Numbered from the stretch's first letter, positions 27,160 through 37,145 are shown. The stretch: DNA of 64,000 bases from Hoylesella pleuritidis JCM 14110 (GCF_000613725.1 NZ_BAJN01000010.1:43373-107372); one strand, 5' to 3'. Notes: a model not told the origin generated them from the letters alone. Numbers and translations: made by a program.

Positions 27160-29190
27160 ATGCGAAAGCTATTCATATTGATTTGTATTGTAACGGCCCT
27201 TTTCTCGGCCGTGCCGATATGTGCTCGGAGCATTCACTTGTTGCCTGTTCCGCAACAGATGAGATGGGATCCAGCAGGGAAATGCTTTGTCCTGGGGCGA
27301 CCGGTGAGCGTTTCCGATCCGACGAATTGTGCACTTTTACAAGACTTTCTCAATGAAAACAAATGTCTCCCGGTGCGGAAGGCCAAGCAGCGGATTGTAG
27401 TCTGCTTAGTCGATTCTATCCCGGGAGCTTGCGATGTACCGTTGGCCGGCTACGAAAGCGAGACGTATGCACTATCGGTCACGCCGAATGAGATCCGTAT
27501 TCAGGCTGTTTCGCCCACGGGAGTGATTCGAGCCGTGCAGACTTTACGGCAACTGGCTGAAGGATATGTCACGACGACGGCCGTGGAATGCGGTGAAATC
27601 CGAGACTGGCCCGCGTTTCGGCTGCGCGGATTTATGCACGATGCGGGGCGCTCTTTTATCCCCGTGGAGGAGCTGAAACGTGAAATTCGACTGCTTTCGC
27701 ACTTTAAAGTCAATACGTTCCACTGGCATCTCACTGACAACCAAGCGTGGCGTTTTGAGGTGAAAGCCTTTCCCCGACTCACTTCCGCACGTTCGATGAC
27801 TCGCCATCAGGGACTTTTTTATAATCAAGAAGAGTGTCGTGAACTGTCGGCGTATGCCCGTCGTTACGGCATCAGCATCATTCCTGAGCTCGATATGCCC
27901 GGACACAGTGCCGCTTTTACGCGTGCAATGGGCTTTCCAATGCAAAGCGAGCAGGGCATTGACTGTTTAAAGCAGGCACTCAACGAGCTGTGCGCCGTCT
28001 TCCCCGATGCTCCTTATATCCATATCGGAGGCGATGAGGCTGACAATATGCCGCCCGATTTCCTACGTGTGATGATCGAACACATACACGGTTTGGGTCG
28101 GCGAGCCGTAGTTTGGGTACCGACAAAGGGCGATTTTACGGGTGTTGATATGGTGCAACTGTGGAGTTCGGCAGGTCATCTCGTGCCAGGTATCCCCAAT
28201 ATAGATTGTCGTTATAATTATGTTAACCACTTCGACACGTTCGCTGACATTGTAGGTATCTATCGAAGCAATATCTACGGTCGGCCGAAAGGCTCACAGG
28301 AGTTGGCCGGAGAGATATCGGCCGTGTGGAATGATCATCGTTTGCACAGTGCGCGCGACATCCTCCTGCAAAATAATTTCTATGCAGCCGTCGTTGCTTC
28401 GGCCTCTCGTGCGTGGACAGGCGGCGGTCGGCAGTATATTGAACAGGGCGGAGTAATGCTTCCGAACGACGGCGATGAGTTTCGGGATTACCGTGATTGG
28501 GAAGCTCGTTTTCTATTTCACAAAACACATTCTTTGCGCGATGAGCCCATCGCTTATGTGAAGCAGACCGATGTCCGATGGCGGATTACCGACCCGATGC
28601 CCAACGGCGGCAAAGCCGATAGCATTCTTCCGCCCGACACTTTGGGCCCACAAGCGTCGTATTCCATTGCTGACAGCACTTACCGAACACATCTTGCGAC
28701 AGGTGCCGGCATCTATCTCAGACACACGTGGGGCGCCCTTGTGCCGGCATTTTATCCCGACCGATACCTCAATCACACGGCATATGCGTGGACATTTGTG
28801 CATTCTCCGCGGGCGCAAAAGGTCGGAGCGCTGATCGAATTGCAGAATTACAGCCGGTCGGAGCAAGATTGCGGGCCTCTCCCCGGGCATTGGGATCGCA
28901 AGGGTTCACGGCTGTGGATCAACGATGTAGAGATTATTCCGCCCGTATGGAAGCATTTCGGGGCCCGCATAGATAATGAAACACCCCTTGAAGACGAGAA
29001 CTTTGCAGGGCGAAATCCTGTCATTATTCATCTTAAAAAGGGGTGGAACAAGATTTTTTTCAAGCTCCCCTACGTGCCTGCCGACGGCATTCGTCTCAAT
29101 AAATGGATGTTCACTTTTGTTCTGACCGATGTCACCGGTCGTATGGCTCTGCGCGGAATCGAGTACGCCCCCAATCTTTCCACACCCTGA
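27160..29190 (+). CDS. Beta-N-acetylhexosaminidase, GH20
   Basis: Exo-acting hexosaminidase releasing terminal GlcNAc/GalNAc from glycans such as mucin or host N-glycans. I prefer ATG 27160 because it begins a clean signal peptide (MRKLFILICIVTALF...); ATGs at 27109 and 27133 are in frame upstream. Domains: N-terminal GH20b (about residues 20-145), then the (beta/alpha)8 catalytic domain opening DWPAFRLRGFMHDAGRSF, FHWHLTDNQAWRFE, IPELDMPGHS and the catalytic pair Asp292-Glu293 in HIGGDEAD. A ~200-residue C-terminal region, possibly a carbohydrate-binding or beta-sandwich domain, follows. It stands alone without a SusCD pair. Confidence 0.95.
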   Translation: MRKLFILICIVTALFSAVPICARSIHLLPVPQQMRWDPAGKCFVLGRPVSVSDPTNCALLQDFLNENKCLPVRKAKQRIVVCLVDSIPGACDVPLAGYESETYALSVTPNEIRIQAVSPTGVIRAVQTLRQLAEGYVTTTAVECGEIRDWPAFRLRGFMHDAGRSFIPVEELKREIRLLSHFKVNTFHWHLTDNQAWRFEVKAFPRLTSARSMTRHQGLFYNQEECRELSAYARRYGISIIPELDMPGHSAAFTRAMGFPMQSEQGIDCLKQALNELCAVFPDAPYIHIGGDEADNMPPDFLRVMIEHIHGLGRRAVVWVPTKGDFTGVDMVQLWSSAGHLVPGIPNIDCRYNYVNHFDTFADIVGIYRSNIYGRPKGSQELAGEISAVWNDHRLHSARDILLQNNFYAAVVASASRAWTGGGRQYIEQGGVMLPNDGDEFRDYRDWEARFLFHKTHSLRDEPIAYVKQTDVRWRITDPMPNGGKADSILPPDTLGPQASYSIADSTYRTHLATGAGIYLRHTWGALVPAFYPDRYLNHTAYAWTFVHSPRAQKVGALIELQNYSRSEQDCGPLPGHWDRKGSRLWINDVEIIPPVWKHFGARIDNETPLEDENFAGRNPVIIHLKKGWNKIFFKLPYVPADGIRLNKWMFTFVLTDVTGRMALRGIEYAPNLSTP

Positions 29191-29308
29191 TTTCTCCTGT
29201 TTCCTTGTTTATTTTGATAAATGCTGAATCTCAATCAGCGTTGAGACGCCTGACTTCTGGTGCAACGCATTATATATATGCTGATTCAGTATCATAGGAT
29301 AGAATAAA

Positions 29309-29440
29309 AGACATGATATCACTTTCTTCCAAATATGACGTCTCTTTTGTTCAAATATGACGTCATTTCCTCCCAAATATGACGTCATTTTTGCTCGAAT
29401 ATGATATCATATTTCTCCAAATATGACGTCATATTTACCC
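29309..29440. repeat. Six-unit 22-bp tandem array with TGACGTCA/TGATATCA palindromes
   Basis: Units start at 29309, 29331, 29353, 29375, 29397 and 29419, each 22 bp: AAATATGACGTCAT followed by a pyrimidine-rich 8-mer such as TTCCTCCC. The first and fifth units carry TGATATCA instead of TGACGTCA. It lies in the convergent gap between the GH20 gene and dps. No gene seen in 29191-29590. Confidence 0.9.
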
Positions 29441-29525
29441 GAGGGCCTGAAAAGTTGATTCAAACACCTTATAATGTGTTTTCTCTGCGCCTGGCCTTTA
29501 ACCGTGATCGTTTGGATTCATCCAT

Positions 29526-29566
29526 AAAAAAAGCGGCGTAACCCATCGCGAGTCCGCCACTTTTTT
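29526..29566. terminator. Bidirectional terminator between GH20 gene and dps
   Basis: A-run and GCGGCG pair with CGCC-AC-T-run across a 17-base loop, with one mismatch; poly-A on the left and poly-T on the right let it work for both strands. Confidence 0.65.
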
Positions 29567-29590
29567 AAAGATAAATTGTTCGCTATAATG

Positions 29591-30088
29591 TTATTTATCG
29601 TCTGAGTCGGGGTGGTTTGTGAGGAAAGAGGTAATCATCCAAACAAGTTTCTCCTGCCCTGTAAGGAAGTCGTCCATCAATGCAACCGTCACCTCATCAT
29701 TGGCTTCTCCGGCCAACTCTACTGTCTTGCGTTCCTCTGCAATGAGCACTTTCAGAGCCTCGAGAACCTTTTCCAAACCGGCGTGTCCGGTCGGAATGAA
29801 ACCGTCTTCTTGCAGAGTTGCCACGCGAAGATAAGCACTGAAGCGATTCTCGGGCGTGCTTCCCAATTGCAACAAACGCTCGGCAATTACGTCAACTTTG
29901 GCTGCTGCGTCGTTGTAAAGCTCCTCATACTTAGCGTGCAGTGTAAAGAAGCCCTTGCCTTTTACATTCCAGTGCAAGCCGCGGAGGTTCATATAATATA
30001 CTTGAAAGTCTGCAAGCAACTGATTCAAAGCGCTTACTACGCCGTTGACTTTCTTCTCGTCCAATCCTAAAACATCAAGTGTCTTCAT
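29591..30088 (-). CDS. dps: Dps ferritin-like DNA-protection protein
   Basis: 165-residue Dps/miniferritin that stores iron and protects DNA from peroxide. Dps ferroxidase motif: NLRGLHWNVKGKGFFTLHAKYEELYNDAAAKVDVIAER contains the His, the Asp and the Glu ligands (about residues 35-72). Length and helical pattern fit a complete subunit. It has its own promoter with the Bacteroidota consensus (30138-30168) and a terminator. Placed next to MsrAB, which is transcribed in the same direction, it forms an oxidative-stress neighbourhood. No OxyR site can be claimed from sequence. Confidence 0.96.
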   Translation of the reverse strand: MKTLDVLGLDEKKVNGVVSALNQLLADFQVYYMNLRGLHWNVKGKGFFTLHAKYEELYNDAAAKVDVIAERLLQLGSTPENRFSAYLRVATLQEDGFIPTGHAGLEKVLEALKVLIAEERKTVELAGEANDEVTVALMDDFLTGQEKLVWMITSFLTNHPDSDDK

Positions 30089-30137
30089 CTTTTTTGTTCC
30101 TTTCTATTTATTATTTATTCGTTTCTGATTTCTGATG

Positions 30138-30168
30138 CAAAGATAGTTCTCTTTTTCGTTCCGCACAA
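30138..30168 (-). promoter_or_regulatory. dps: Bacteroidota-type promoter of dps
   Basis: Minus strand TTG (30166-30168), 20 bp, TATCTTTG (30138-30145), 50 bases before the ATG. Confidence 0.75.
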
Positions 30169-30297
30169 CAGATAATGACAATAGGTGTATAGATAATATC
30201 TATAAACTGCCAATAAATGCCCTGTTTATCGTGTGTCGTGGAGTGTTGAGAAATCTTTCGGCTCGTGAAAAATTATTGAACGGGATGGTTCGAAAAC

Positions 30298-31386
30298 TTA
30301 ATGGCCGGCCGGTTTAGCCGGTTCGATCAGTTTGATATAAGCTCCGTAACCTTCTTTTTGCATCTCGGCTTTGGGAATAAAACGCAGAGATGCACTGTTT
30401 ATGCAATATCTCAGTCCGCCGCTTTCTTTCGGACCGTCGTTGAAAACGTGCCCCAAGTGTGCACCTCCGATGGCGCTGCGCACCTCGGTGCGGTCCATTC
30501 CGTGAGATGTGTCGTGCTTTTCTGCCAGCAGATGGTTATCAATCGGCTTGGAGAAAGCAGGCCACCCGCAGCCCGATTCAAACTTATCCGTAGACAGGAA
30601 AAGCGGTTCGCCGGTGGTTATGTCGACGTAAATACCCTCACGAAACTCATCGTAATACTCGTTCTGATAGGGTCGCTCGGTGGCTGCATTCTGCGTAACT
30701 TCATACTGCAAGGGGGTGAGTTTCGCTTTCAACTGCTGCGGGTCGGCCTTGGCATACGTCTGTTTGTCGGCTTGTTGCTTGTTAGCCGTGCGCGCCATAT
30801 CAAAAAGTGCCTGCGGAATATGGCAATATCCGCTTGGGTTTTTCGTCAGATAGTCTTGGTGATAATCCTCTGCCGCATAGAAGTTCTTCAACGGAAGTAC
30901 CTCAACGGCTAACCTTTTGTGGTGCAATGCAGCCTGTTTTGCCATTTCGGCCTGTATCAACGGGCGGTCGGTTTGGTCCGTATAATAGATTCCTGTGCGG
31001 TATTGCGTCCCTCGGTCGTTGCCTTGTCGGTTGACGCTTGTGGGATCAATGGTCTGGAAGTAGAGCTGAATAAGCAACGAAAGCGGTAGTTTCCGCGGGT
31101 CGTAAGTTACGTGAACGGCTTCTGCAAAGCCTGTCTTATCAGTGCAAACTTGCTGATACGAGGGGTCTTTTCCATTCCCGTTGGCATATCCCACTTCTGT
31201 ATTGAGCACACCGTCAATTTGTTTCAGGAAGTGTTCCGTACCCCAGAAGCATCCTCCTGCCAAATAAATCTCTGCTTTTGTAGTCATCTTTTGATTCTCC
31301 TTTTGTTTGTTTTGACCATTGCTTGTGCAGCTCATACACAGTAGGGCCACAAGCAACAATGTTGTTTTACGCATCCATTTTCTCAT
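30298..31386 (-). CDS. msrAB: Lipoprotein MsrA-MsrB fusion, peptide methionine sulfoxide reductase
   Basis: 362-residue bifunctional enzyme reducing both Met-S-sulfoxide (MsrA half) and Met-R-sulfoxide (MsrB half) in proteins. The N-terminus is a lipoprotein signal with Cys in LCMSCTSN, so it is likely anchored in the envelope rather than cytosolic. The MsrA half has GGCFWGTEH (catalytic Cys46) and GDHRGTQYRT-like [13 protein letters not shown]; the MsrB half has [17 protein letters not shown] and the catalytic Cys in RYCINSASL near residue 330. MsrB lacks the zinc CxxC pairs. A weak -7 element TAGCTTTG lies at 31411-31418 (minus). Reductant is probably a periplasmic thioredoxin, possibly fed by DsbD. 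Confidence 0.95.
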   Translation of the reverse strand: MRKWMRKTTLLLVALLCMSCTSNGQNKQKENQKMTTKAEIYLAGGCFWGTEHFLKQIDGVLNTEVGYANGNGKDPSYQQVCTDKTGFAEAVHVTYDPRKLPLSLLIQLYFQTIDPTSVNRQGNDRGTQYRTGIYYTDQTDRPLIQAEMAKQAALHHKRLAVEVLPLKNFYAAEDYHQDYLTKNPSGYCHIPQALFDMARTANKQQADKQTYAKADPQQLKAKLTPLQYEVTQNAATERPYQNEYYDEFREGIYVDITTGEPLFLSTDKFESGCGWPAFSKPIDNHLLAEKHDTSHGMDRTEVRSAIGGAHLGHVFNDGPKESGGLRYCINSASLRFIPKAEMQKEGYGAYIKLIEPAKPAGH

Positions 31387-31553
31387 AATCCTGAACTTAA
31401 AAGTGAGCTACAAAGCTACATAAAAATCTTTCTTCGACGTCGATTCGTCTTCTTAATAATTCAAAAATGCCGTATTTCCGGGCCGTATTCGTCTGATTAA
31501 AGCAGATGTATTGCCGCTCTGTTTTATAGTTTTTGTCTCAGCTTCGTATGCTT

Positions 31554-32714
31554 TTATTTCGCCGCAGTTCGCAACCAACAGTATGTGAGCCATCTGCGCA
31601 CAGGCTCGTCATAGGTTTTCAGGCACAACCAAGCCAACAAAATGCAGCCCACGGCCAAAGCTATCGCACTGGGAAGTGAGGCTGCGAACGTGAGATTTTC
31701 ATTCTTAATCCACGCGTAATACCAGTAAATGAAAGGATAATGAACAATGTAAAGCGGATAAGAAACATCTCCCATAAACTTGCAAATACGTGTGGTGAGC
31801 GGGTCGGTGGTCTGTCCCGACGCTCCCAAATACACGATGACAGGCAATAAAAGGACAGCACAGAGGGTGTCGTATATGCCGTTCAGCCACAAGTTTTCAT
31901 AACCTCCGATGCGCGGAAAGGCCAAAAGCACGACGACGGAAATACTGCATAACCAGAAGGCGGCTTTGATTTTGACGGGTCGGAAGACGCGAGCCATCAG
32001 GAGTCCGGCAGCAAAAGCAAACAGGAGTCGTAACGAACCGCCGAGCAGGTCATAGCCTCTGAGGGTGAATCCGGCCCCGAGATCGCCCAATTCGCCGCCT
32101 ATTGCAAATGCTGCCAACCCGCATCCGGCCATTAAGACCCATACAGCGAGGGCGCGGGTAGACAGTCGTCGGAGGATGAAAGCATATAAAATGTTGCCGA
32201 TATATTCATAAAACAGCGACCAACTTGGCCCGTTCAGCGGGAACATCTCACCCACTCCGCGGACCTCCCAGCCCGGAGTGGCAGGGAAAAGACACATTCC
32301 CGCCACCGCGGCCAATACCAACATCGCTGGTGAAACCTTTGAAACGTCCCAGACTTCACAGCCTTGCAGGTAGAAGAGAGCTGTCCCGATGAGCGTTCCC
32401 ATCACCACCATTGGGTGCAGACGAATGATGCGTCGCTTGATGAAAGTTGCAATGGTGAGTCGCGACCAGCGGTCGTCGTAAGCATAACCGATGACGAATC
32501 CCGAGAGGATGAAAAAGAAATCAACACCGAGGTAACCGTGATTGACGTGTTGGTCGACGTGACTTGTGGCATAAGCTTCAAAAATATGGTAGCAGACAAC
32601 CGTCAATGCGGCCACGCATCGTAGTCCGTCGAGGATGTGATAATGAGGTTTGGTATCGGCAAAAGCAGCCGATGGAGCGTCAGATATTGATAAAGAGGCT
32701 GTCCTTTTATCCAT
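31554..32714 (-). CDS. Acyltransferase family 3 membrane protein
   Basis: 386-residue polytopic O-acyltransferase (OafA/acyltransferase-3 type) with about ten membrane segments. The N-terminal signature YHILDGLRCVAALTVVCYHIFEAY and GYLGVDFFFILSGFVIGYAYDDRW are typical, including the conserved His and the FFxLSGF motif. Such enzymes add acetyl or other acyl groups to surface sugars. It stands alone between msrAB and repeat R6, so the acceptor is unknown; the surface glycan made by the cluster at 1417-8167 is one possibility. A -7 element TATCTTTG (minus, 32793-32800) lies upstream. Confidence 0.92.
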   Translation of the reverse strand: MDKRTASLSISDAPSAAFADTKPHYHILDGLRCVAALTVVCYHIFEAYATSHVDQHVNHGYLGVDFFFILSGFVIGYAYDDRWSRLTIATFIKRRIIRLHPMVVMGTLIGTALFYLQGCEVWDVSKVSPAMLVLAAVAGMCLFPATPGWEVRGVGEMFPLNGPSWSLFYEYIGNILYAFILRRLSTRALAVWVLMAGCGLAAFAIGGELGDLGAGFTLRGYDLLGGSLRLLFAFAAGLLMARVFRPVKIKAAFWLCSISVVVLLAFPRIGGYENLWLNGIYDTLCAVLLLPVIVYLGASGQTTDPLTTRICKFMGDVSYPLYIVHYPFIYWYYAWIKNENLTFAASLPSAIALAVGCILLAWLCLKTYDEPVRRWLTYCWLRTAAK

Positions 32715-32792
32715 TTCCGTATGTTTCTTTTTGATGAGGCAGTTGTCGGATTGGGTCCGGCCGTCATCGTTTTAACCTTTTATTTAAAGGCA

Positions 32793-32800
32793 CAAAGATA
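32793..32800 (-). promoter_or_regulatory. -7 element of the acyltransferase gene
   Basis: TATCTTTG on the minus strand, 79 bases before the ATG; -33 element unclear. Confidence 0.45.
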
Positions 32801-32968
32801 CGGAAAGTTTCTCGAATGAATTGTTTCTATGGTAAGAATCATTTGATTGGTCAGTAATAATCCCATTATCCGGAAAGCGAATAGTAGGACATTATAATAC
32901 GACTCATCCTTGAAAACTTATTTTTTGATAAATAACAGTAGAATGACGAGATAATGATGGCTTTTCTT

Positions 32969-33151
32969 TTGTATTTATTTGATTATCAAAGATATATGAA
33001 AGAGTTTGCGATTAACGGCTAATCGCCTTGCAACTAACCGTTAAACGCCTTGCAACTAACGGTCAATCATCGTGCAAAAAGCCGTTAAACGCAAAACGAT
33101 TAACCGTTAGTCACAAGGAGATTTGTATGTTGTTGATTTTCAATTATATAC
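32969..33151. repeat. 22-bp phased dyad array, locus R6
   Basis: Five units with centres 33017, 33039, 33061, 33083 and 33105, all 22 bp apart; the fourth is the asymmetric GCAAAAAGCCGTTAAACG. Flanks: TTTGATTATCAAA on the left and TTTGTATGTTGTTGATTTTCAA on the right. It lies between two genes in the same direction. Confidence 0.88.
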
Positions 33152-33160
33152 AGGCGATTT

Positions 33161-34003
33161 TTATTTCGGAGTCTCTTCTGCTTTGGAGGGAGATGGATTG
33201 AGGGCCTCGTTCAATATCCGTTGTGCATTGTCTACACGCTCCTGCGTGGGCGGTTCGACGTCGCGGAGGGTATAAGGAATACCGAGTTCGTCCCATTTAT
33301 ACACTCCAAGGGCGTGGTAAGGAAGCACTTCGATACGCTCGATGTTGTGTAATGTTTTTAGGAAATCGCGCAGACGGTAAAGGAGTTTGTCGTCGTCGGT
33401 GATGCCGGGAACCAAGACGTGGCGGATCCAAACGGGCTTTCCGATGTCAGACAGATAGCGGGCACAGTCTAAAATGTTGCGATTGGTCCAGCCGGTAAGC
33501 TGCTTATGCCCTTCGTCGTCGATGTGTTTGATGTCTAAAAGTACAAGATCGGTGTACTTCATCAGCTCTTGAAATTTCCCGAAAAACGGTTCGCGACAGG
33601 TAAACGGGCGTGCAGCTGTGTCGAGACAAGTATTGACTCCCTGTGCTTTTGCCTTGCGGAAGAGGTCTGTAAGGAAATCGATCTGCAAGAGAGCTTCGCC
33701 TCCGCTCGCCGTGATTCCGCCTTTCCGGCCCCAGTAAGAGCGATAATGGAGTGCCTGTTCGAGCACTTCGTCGGCCGTACGAAGGTCGTCTGACTGCGGA
33801 TCCCACGTGTCTGGATTGTGGCAGTAGCGGCATCTCATCGCGCAACCTTTTAAAAATACGATGAAGCGAATGCCCGGACCGTCTACTGATCCGAATGTTT
33901 CGACGGAGTGAATGCGGCCGAAAGGAATCCTCTTCGGCTGTTCGGGAGAAGGCAAAGAGGAATCAATCGGGTTTTCTTTTGAAGTTAAATCACTGTAAAT
34001 CAT
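33161..34003 (-). CDS. pflA: Pyruvate formate-lyase activating enzyme
   Basis: 280-residue radical SAM enzyme that installs the glycyl radical on PflB under anaerobic conditions. The cluster motif CAMRCRYCHNPDTW has the CxxxCxxC cysteines at about residues 54-61, followed by GGITASGGEALLQ for SAM binding and DIKHIDDEGHKQLTG. About 25 extra N-terminal residues precede the conserved GRIHSVETFGSVDGPGIR. It is transcribed behind pflB, separated by 140 bases that contain a terminator, so full expression may need readthrough. Confidence 0.96.
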   Translation of the reverse strand: MIYSDLTSKENPIDSSLPSPEQPKRIPFGRIHSVETFGSVDGPGIRFIVFLKGCAMRCRYCHNPDTWDPQSDDLRTADEVLEQALHYRSYWGRKGGITASGGEALLQIDFLTDLFRKAKAQGVNTCLDTAARPFTCREPFFGKFQELMKYTDLVLLDIKHIDDEGHKQLTGWTNRNILDCARYLSDIGKPVWIRHVLVPGITDDDKLLYRLRDFLKTLHNIERIEVLPYHALGVYKWDELGIPYTLRDVEPPTQERVDNAQRILNEALNPSPSKAEETPK

Positions 34004-34024
34004 AATGCTATTTGTTTTCGGAAA

Positions 34025-34053
34025 GAAAAAAGTCCTCCTGTAAGAGGAGGACT
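34025..34053 (-). terminator. Intrinsic terminator between pflB and pflA
   Basis: 8-bp stem AGTCCTCC/GGAGGACT (34031-34038 with 34046-34053), read on the minus strand and followed by TTTTTTC. It lies 22 bases before the pflA start, so it probably tunes pflA expression relative to pflB. Confidence 0.8.
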
Positions 34054-34143
34054 TCTAAACAATTACTAACTTTAAACTGTCCTCCGAAAAATAATGACGG
34101 AGAATGTGGCCTCTCGTCACCGAGAAGCTGGCTGAAAACAATC

Positions 34144-36390
34144 TTACATCCGTTGGTGAGCTTGACGTGCAATGACATCGAGTTGTTGTTCTTTCGTCAA
34201 GTCGATGAATTTCACGGCATAACCGCTTACCCGAATGGTGAAATTAGCGTATTCCTCCTTTTCAGGATGGTTCATCGCATCGATTAACTTGTCAACTCCG
34301 AAGACGTTCACGTTCAAATGATGTGCACCTCGGTCAAAATAGCCGTCCAATATGCCGACTAACGTGTCTACTTGTTCGGCTTCTGAGTGGCCGAGAGCAG
34401 ACGGGCTGATGGTCTGAGTATTTGAAATGCCGTCGAGAGCGTATTCATACGGCAGCTTTGCAACAGAGTTAAGAGAAGCCAATAGGCCATTCTTCTCTGC
34501 CCCATAAGATGGATTTGCACCCGGTGCAAGCGGTGCTCCGGCGGGCCGTCCATCAGGCATCATACCCGTATATTTACCGTATACCACGTTGGAAGTTATC
34601 GTCAGGATACTCGTTGTGGGCTCAGAATTACGATAGGTGTGGTGCTTTCGGATCATCTTCATAAACGTTTTGAGCAACCAAACGGCAATTTCGTCGGCGC
34701 GATCGTCATCATTTCCATAACGCGGGAAGTCTCCTTCGGTCTTAAATTCGACAGGGAAACCGGTCTCATCACGCACGATCTGCACCTTTGCATACTTGAT
34801 TGCGCAGATGGAATCAACCACATGGCTGAATCCGGCGATACCGGTTGCAAAGGTTCTACGCACATCCGTGTCAATGAGTGCAAGTTCGGCAGCCTCGTAG
34901 AAGTACTTATCGTGCATATAATGGATAAGGTTCAGCGTGTTGACATAGATGTCGGCGAGCCACTCCATCATATCTTTGAAACGTGGCATAAACTCTTCGT
35001 AGGTCACGATATCACCCTCGATAGGACGTAAAGCAGGGCCGCACTGCTCGCGAGTACGGGCATCTACGCCACCACTGATGGCATAAGTGAGACACTTTGC
35101 TAAGTTAGCGCGGGCTCCGAAGAACTGCATCTCCTTGCCGGTTTGCGTTGCGGACACGCAACAACATATCGAATAGTCGTCTCCCCACACCGGACGCATC
35201 ACGTCATCATTCTCATATTGAATGGAACTCGTGGTGACAGAGATCTTCGAAGCATAGTGTTTGAAGCCTTCCGGAAGGCGAGAGCAATAGAGAACGGTAA
35301 GGTTCGGCTCAGGCGACGGCCCCATATTCTCAAGCGTATGGAGGAATCTGAAATCGTTTTTCGTTACCATCGAGCGGCCGTCTTGTCCCATTCCGGCCAC
35401 TTCGAGAGTAGCCCATACGGGATCACCAGAGAACAATTGATTGTAAGAAGGTATACGAGCGAACTTCACCATACGGAATTTCATCACGAGATGATCGATG
35501 AGTTCTTGTGCTTCCGACTCCGTTAGCGTGCCTTCTTCGAGGTCTCTCTGAATGTAAATATCAAGGAATGTAGACACGCGACCTACCGACATAGCGGCTC
35601 CGTTTTGTGTTTTGATGGCTGCAAGATAACCGAAATAGAGCCACTGTACAGCCTCTTTAGCATTCGATGCAGGCTCGGAGATGTCGTAACCGTAAATCTT
35701 TGCCATCTCTTTCATTTGCTGCAAAGAGCGGATTTGCATTGAAACCTCTTCACGAAGACGGATAATATCCTCGGTCATCACACCGCAACCGACATGCGCC
35801 AAGTCGTCTTTCTTCTCCTCGATAAGGAAATCTACACCATAAAGAGCTACCCGACGATAGTCTCCTACGATGCGACCGCGACCGTAAGTATCAGGTAATC
35901 CCGTGAGGATATGATTGTGACGGACCAACTTCATTTCGTCCGTGTAAGCGTCAAAGACACCGTCATTATGGGTCTTATGATACTCACTGAAAATCTTGTG
36001 CAACTCTTTCGAAGGTTCATAACCATATGTTGTGCACGCCTGTTCGGCCATCTTGATGCCTCCGTAAGGCATAAACGCACGCTTCAGAGGCTTATCTGTC
36101 TGCAAGCCTACGACTCGTTCGAGCTCTTTAGTGCCCTCACCAATATATCCCGGGCCATAAGCCGTGAGACCAGAAACCACTTCCGTCTCCATATCGAGCA
36201 CTCCGCCTTTGGCGCGTTCTTCCTTTTGGAGTCCTTTCAAGATAGTCCACAGTTTGTCGGTGGCTGCTGTCGGACCTGTAAGAAAGTCTTCGTTGCCATC
36301 GTAAGCGGTGTAGTTGTTTTGAATAAAGTCACGGACATTCACCTCATCTGTCCATTTGGTTCCTTTGAACCCTCTCCATTGCTGTTTCAT
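34144..36390 (-). CDS. pflB: Formate C-acetyltransferase (pyruvate formate-lyase)
   Basis: 748-residue glycyl-radical enzyme converting pyruvate + CoA to acetyl-CoA + formate, a main fermentation step. The catalytic cysteine cluster appears as [12 protein letters not shown] near residues 407-409, where E. coli has IACCVSPM: an extra Cys precedes the usual pair. The radical glycine is in RVSGYAVKF near residue 722. [23 protein letters not shown] and [15 protein letters not shown] [25 protein letters not shown] are also recognisable. Its own promoter lies at 36464-36494. It is followed by a terminator and pflA. Confidence 0.97.
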   Translation of the reverse strand: MKQQWRGFKGTKWTDEVNVRDFIQNNYTAYDGNEDFLTGPTAATDKLWTILKGLQKEERAKGGVLDMETEVVSGLTAYGPGYIGEGTKELERVVGLQTDKPLKRAFMPYGGIKMAEQACTTYGYEPSKELHKIFSEYHKTHNDGVFDAYTDEMKLVRHNHILTGLPDTYGRGRIVGDYRRVALYGVDFLIEEKKDDLAHVGCGVMTEDIIRLREEVSMQIRSLQQMKEMAKIYGYDISEPASNAKEAVQWLYFGYLAAIKTQNGAAMSVGRVSTFLDIYIQRDLEEGTLTESEAQELIDHLVMKFRMVKFARIPSYNQLFSGDPVWATLEVAGMGQDGRSMVTKNDFRFLHTLENMGPSPEPNLTVLYCSRLPEGFKHYASKISVTTSSIQYENDDVMRPVWGDDYSICCCVSATQTGKEMQFFGARANLAKCLTYAISGGVDARTREQCGPALRPIEGDIVTYEEFMPRFKDMMEWLADIYVNTLNLIHYMHDKYFYEAAELALIDTDVRRTFATGIAGFSHVVDSICAIKYAKVQIVRDETGFPVEFKTEGDFPRYGNDDDRADEIAVWLLKTFMKMIRKHHTYRNSEPTTSILTITSNVVYGKYTGMMPDGRPAGAPLAPGANPSYGAEKNGLLASLNSVAKLPYEYALDGISNTQTISPSALGHSEAEQVDTLVGILDGYFDRGAHHLNVNVFGVDKLIDAMNHPEKEEYANFTIRVSGYAVKFIDLTKEQQLDVIARQAHQRM

Positions 36391-36463
36391 AGAGATACTT
36401 TTTGTTTAATGATTAAAAGTGCCTTGCGACACCCGTTGTCTGTATTGAATTTGAATTTCGCTG

Positions 36464-36494
36464 CAAAGATACTACTGTTTTTTCATAATTGCAA
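36464..36494 (-). promoter_or_regulatory. pflB: Bacteroidota-type promoter of pflB
   Basis: Minus strand TTG (36492-36494), 20 bp, TATCTTTG (36464-36471). The segment TTATAAGTGA (36498-36507) sits directly upstream of the -33 element and recurs inside the palindrome at 36708-36726. Confidence 0.75.
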
Positions 36495-36707
36495 TACTTA
36501 TAAGTGATGATTTTGCAATGTAGAGATTGCAAAACGGAAAATGAACGTGGATTGGAAAGGAAACCGGAAGTGTAGTCTCGGTCACTGGAAAATAATTTGT
36601 CAGGGGCAGAATCTGTACGATTTATCCGATCTGTGCAATCTTTTTGGATACCCCTTTGTACGTATTCTCCCTTTATATTAGGCCTTTTCCGCATATGAAT
36701 AAGTGCT

Positions 36708-36726
36708 TACTCATTATAAGTGAGTA
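36708..36726. promoter_or_regulatory. Palindrome TACTCA-N7-TGAGTA upstream of pflB
   Basis: Perfect 6-bp arms around TTATAAG; shares the 10-mer TTATAAGTGA with a site next to the pflB -33 element. An operator is possible but unproven. Confidence 0.35.
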
Positions 36727-36895
36727 TGGGCGCATAGGTCCGACGATTGTTTACGTTACCGAATTTTCGGTTGCTCTTTGATAAGTTTTCTGTCAGTTGA
36801 AAACTGATTAGATGTATTGCAAAATTAGGAAATATATATGATACAATCTATAAAACAAGTGTTAAAAAATGGATTTACCATTAAGTCGTTTCTGA

Positions 36896-36970
36896 TTAAC
36901 GGTTAAATGGTGTGTGTTTAACCGTTAAATGCACGCCGTTTAACGGCTTTTCGCAAGGCGATTAACCACA
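36896..36970. repeat. 22-bp phased dyad array, locus R7
   Basis: Four units with centres 36901, 36923, 36945 and 36967, all 22 bp apart; the third is the asymmetric unit reversed and the last is a half site. It lies between divergent pflB and the methyltransferase gene. The remainder of 36495-37090 shows no gene. Confidence 0.83.
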
Positions 36971-37090
36971 TCTTCCGCAACGCCTTTATATAAAGGCATT
37001 GCGGAATGGTCGTAACCCAAGTCTCGGTAAGAACTGAATTCGATTCCGACAGTCGTCAATCGCCCTTGTTCAAATCACCACTTTTCGGTA

Positions 37091-37121
37091 TTGTTACAAT
37101 GAATGAAACGTCTTAAATTTG
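37091..37121 (+). promoter_or_regulatory. Bacteroidota-type promoter of the methyltransferase gene
   Basis: TTG (37091-37093), 20 bp, TAAATTTG (37114-37121). It overlaps an in-frame ATG at 37119, which therefore cannot be the start; ATG 37146 is used. Confidence 0.75.
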
Positions 37122-37145
37122 CAAACAAAAATTCATTTTTATACA

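Noticed and set aside
37119..37145. ATG at 37119 as start of the methyltransferase
   Set aside because: It lies inside the -7 promoter element, so it would not be in the transcript.
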